Source: Ditylenchus dipsaci (taxonomy: Eukaryota > Nematoda > Chromadorea > Rhabditida > Anguinidae). From it: DNA of 64,000 bases. The position numbers were made by a program, and so were the translations under genes. Below are positions 63,612-64,000 of the stretch, one piece after another. Under the pieces are notes generated by a model. The model was not told the origin of the DNA. It was given only the letters and a program-made list of their open reading frames with translations, and did no database searches. The DNA lies in assembly GCA_004194705.1 (NCBI GenBank), contig SADC01000169.1, positions 146,119-210,118 of the forward strand. The letters are read 5' to 3'. How positions within the stretch are numbered: position 1 is the first letter of the stretch; every line of letters begins with the position of its first letter.

Positions 63612-63683
63612 TTCGCAGGATCGAAGTCTCGACATCCGCAGGGTGACTTAGCCTACTACCACTTAGCCACCATGTCCTTTTTA
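63612..63683 (-). repeat. tRNA-derived SINE-like unit
   Basis: On the minus strand: GGACATGGTGGCTAAGTGGT (A box TGGCTAAGTGG), then GAGACTTCGATCC (B box). Same GGACATGGTGG opening as the other units. Confidence 0.5.
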
Positions 63684-63967
63684 ATACAAGGTATTACTTA
63701 TGGTATATACATGGGCAATCCTCTGGAATTGAATTACCTGTGTATCACCGTGTTTATTAAACCGTGTTTAGGGCAGCAATTTGATTTCAGAAGACTTTCC
63801 CCGTAATCCAATTTTTTCTATAGGTGGCATCTTCAGGATGGTGACTTGCTGGTTTCTTATCCAACCTGTGTCCTACTGATTCTCTAAAACTACTTCACAA
63901 ATAAAATCTGACCGTAGTTTAAAAATTAAGCATATTTGAGATTAGTGCCAAATGAGGGGCCCAAATG

Positions 63968-64000
63968 ACGGTCCGTGACAATTCGTCACCTCGGCCGATT
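63968..64000 (+). repeat. Start of a MULE-type terminus, cut by the window end
   Basis: ACGGTCCGTGACAATTCGTC, then ACCTCGGCCGATT. The outer word CGGTCCGTGACA matches 14,476 and resembles 31,852 and 62,740. The rest lies outside. Confidence 0.45.

Noticed and set aside
63318..63635. 105-codon minus ORF with a PSLARLNQSRKQVLEP ending
   Set aside because: The same peptide appears at 49.2, 49.7 and 17.3 kb as a translation of dispersed repeat R2 in different contexts.

Overview
This is a eukaryotic, AT-rich, repeat-dominated nuclear window, most probably from a nematode. The evidence is a 119-nt 5S rRNA gene (18,604-18,722, minus) that matches the nematode 5S pattern I recall from C. elegans, many 45-60 nt GT-AG introns, a mitochondrial citrate synthase closest in wording to nematode CTS-1, and a mobile-element mix of mariner, hAT-like, PIF/Harbinger-like, FLYWCH-MULE and many foldback MITEs. 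Species cannot be named from the sequence alone.

Host genes are few and mostly fragmentary. (1) A TRH-receptor-like class A GPCR on the minus strand (7,021-8,448) has eight small exons covering the N-terminus through TM4/ECL2; TM5-7 are not next to it. (2) A DEG/ENaC-type channel N-terminus lies on the plus strand (23,609-24,371), with an 18-nt micro-exon. (3) Citrate synthase (25,525-27,879, plus) has seven exons and is clean in exons 1-4, but needs several one-base corrections in exons 5-6. (4) The 5S rRNA gene. (5) Several orphan candidate exons (9,076-9,474; 18,175-18,354; 44,335-44,536; 51,989-52,169) have coding-like composition and splice signals but no recognised family.

Mobile elements make up most of the rest. 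1,751-4,740 is a nearly complete PIF/Harbinger-like element with two genes (DDE transposase and a Myb/SANT-like protein), a 3-bp CAG target duplication and arrays of short repeats inside each terminus. A second element with the same GGCCTATTC terminus lies at 48,284-50,115. Two FLYWCH/MULE elements are present: an internally deleted copy at about 11,084-12,793 and a fuller one at 31,852-35,097. Mariner is represented by a 351-bp MITE (10,686-11,036) and a fossil transposase (50,899-51,484). Five foldback or short MITEs carry exact or near-exact 8-bp target duplications. A large family with TACCGTA termini, often with long C or G runs, recurs throughout.

The most striking structure is at 26.9-39.1 kb. 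The segment 26,936-31,851 (the 3' end of citrate synthase plus downstream repeats) recurs at 35,098-39,141 with dense one-base indels. The two copies differ by two clean mobile insertions: a 959-bp element with an 8-bp target duplication, and the MULE itself. The second copy preserves the empty site of each. This looks like two haplotypes joined head to tail by assembly through unpolished long-read sequence, rather than a real tandem duplication; it also means that two element insertions can be read directly against their empty alleles. No defence system, operon or biosynthetic cluster was seen. The best candidate for something undescribed is the MULE family whose outer end is conserved while its terminal tandem-repeat unit differs in every copy.
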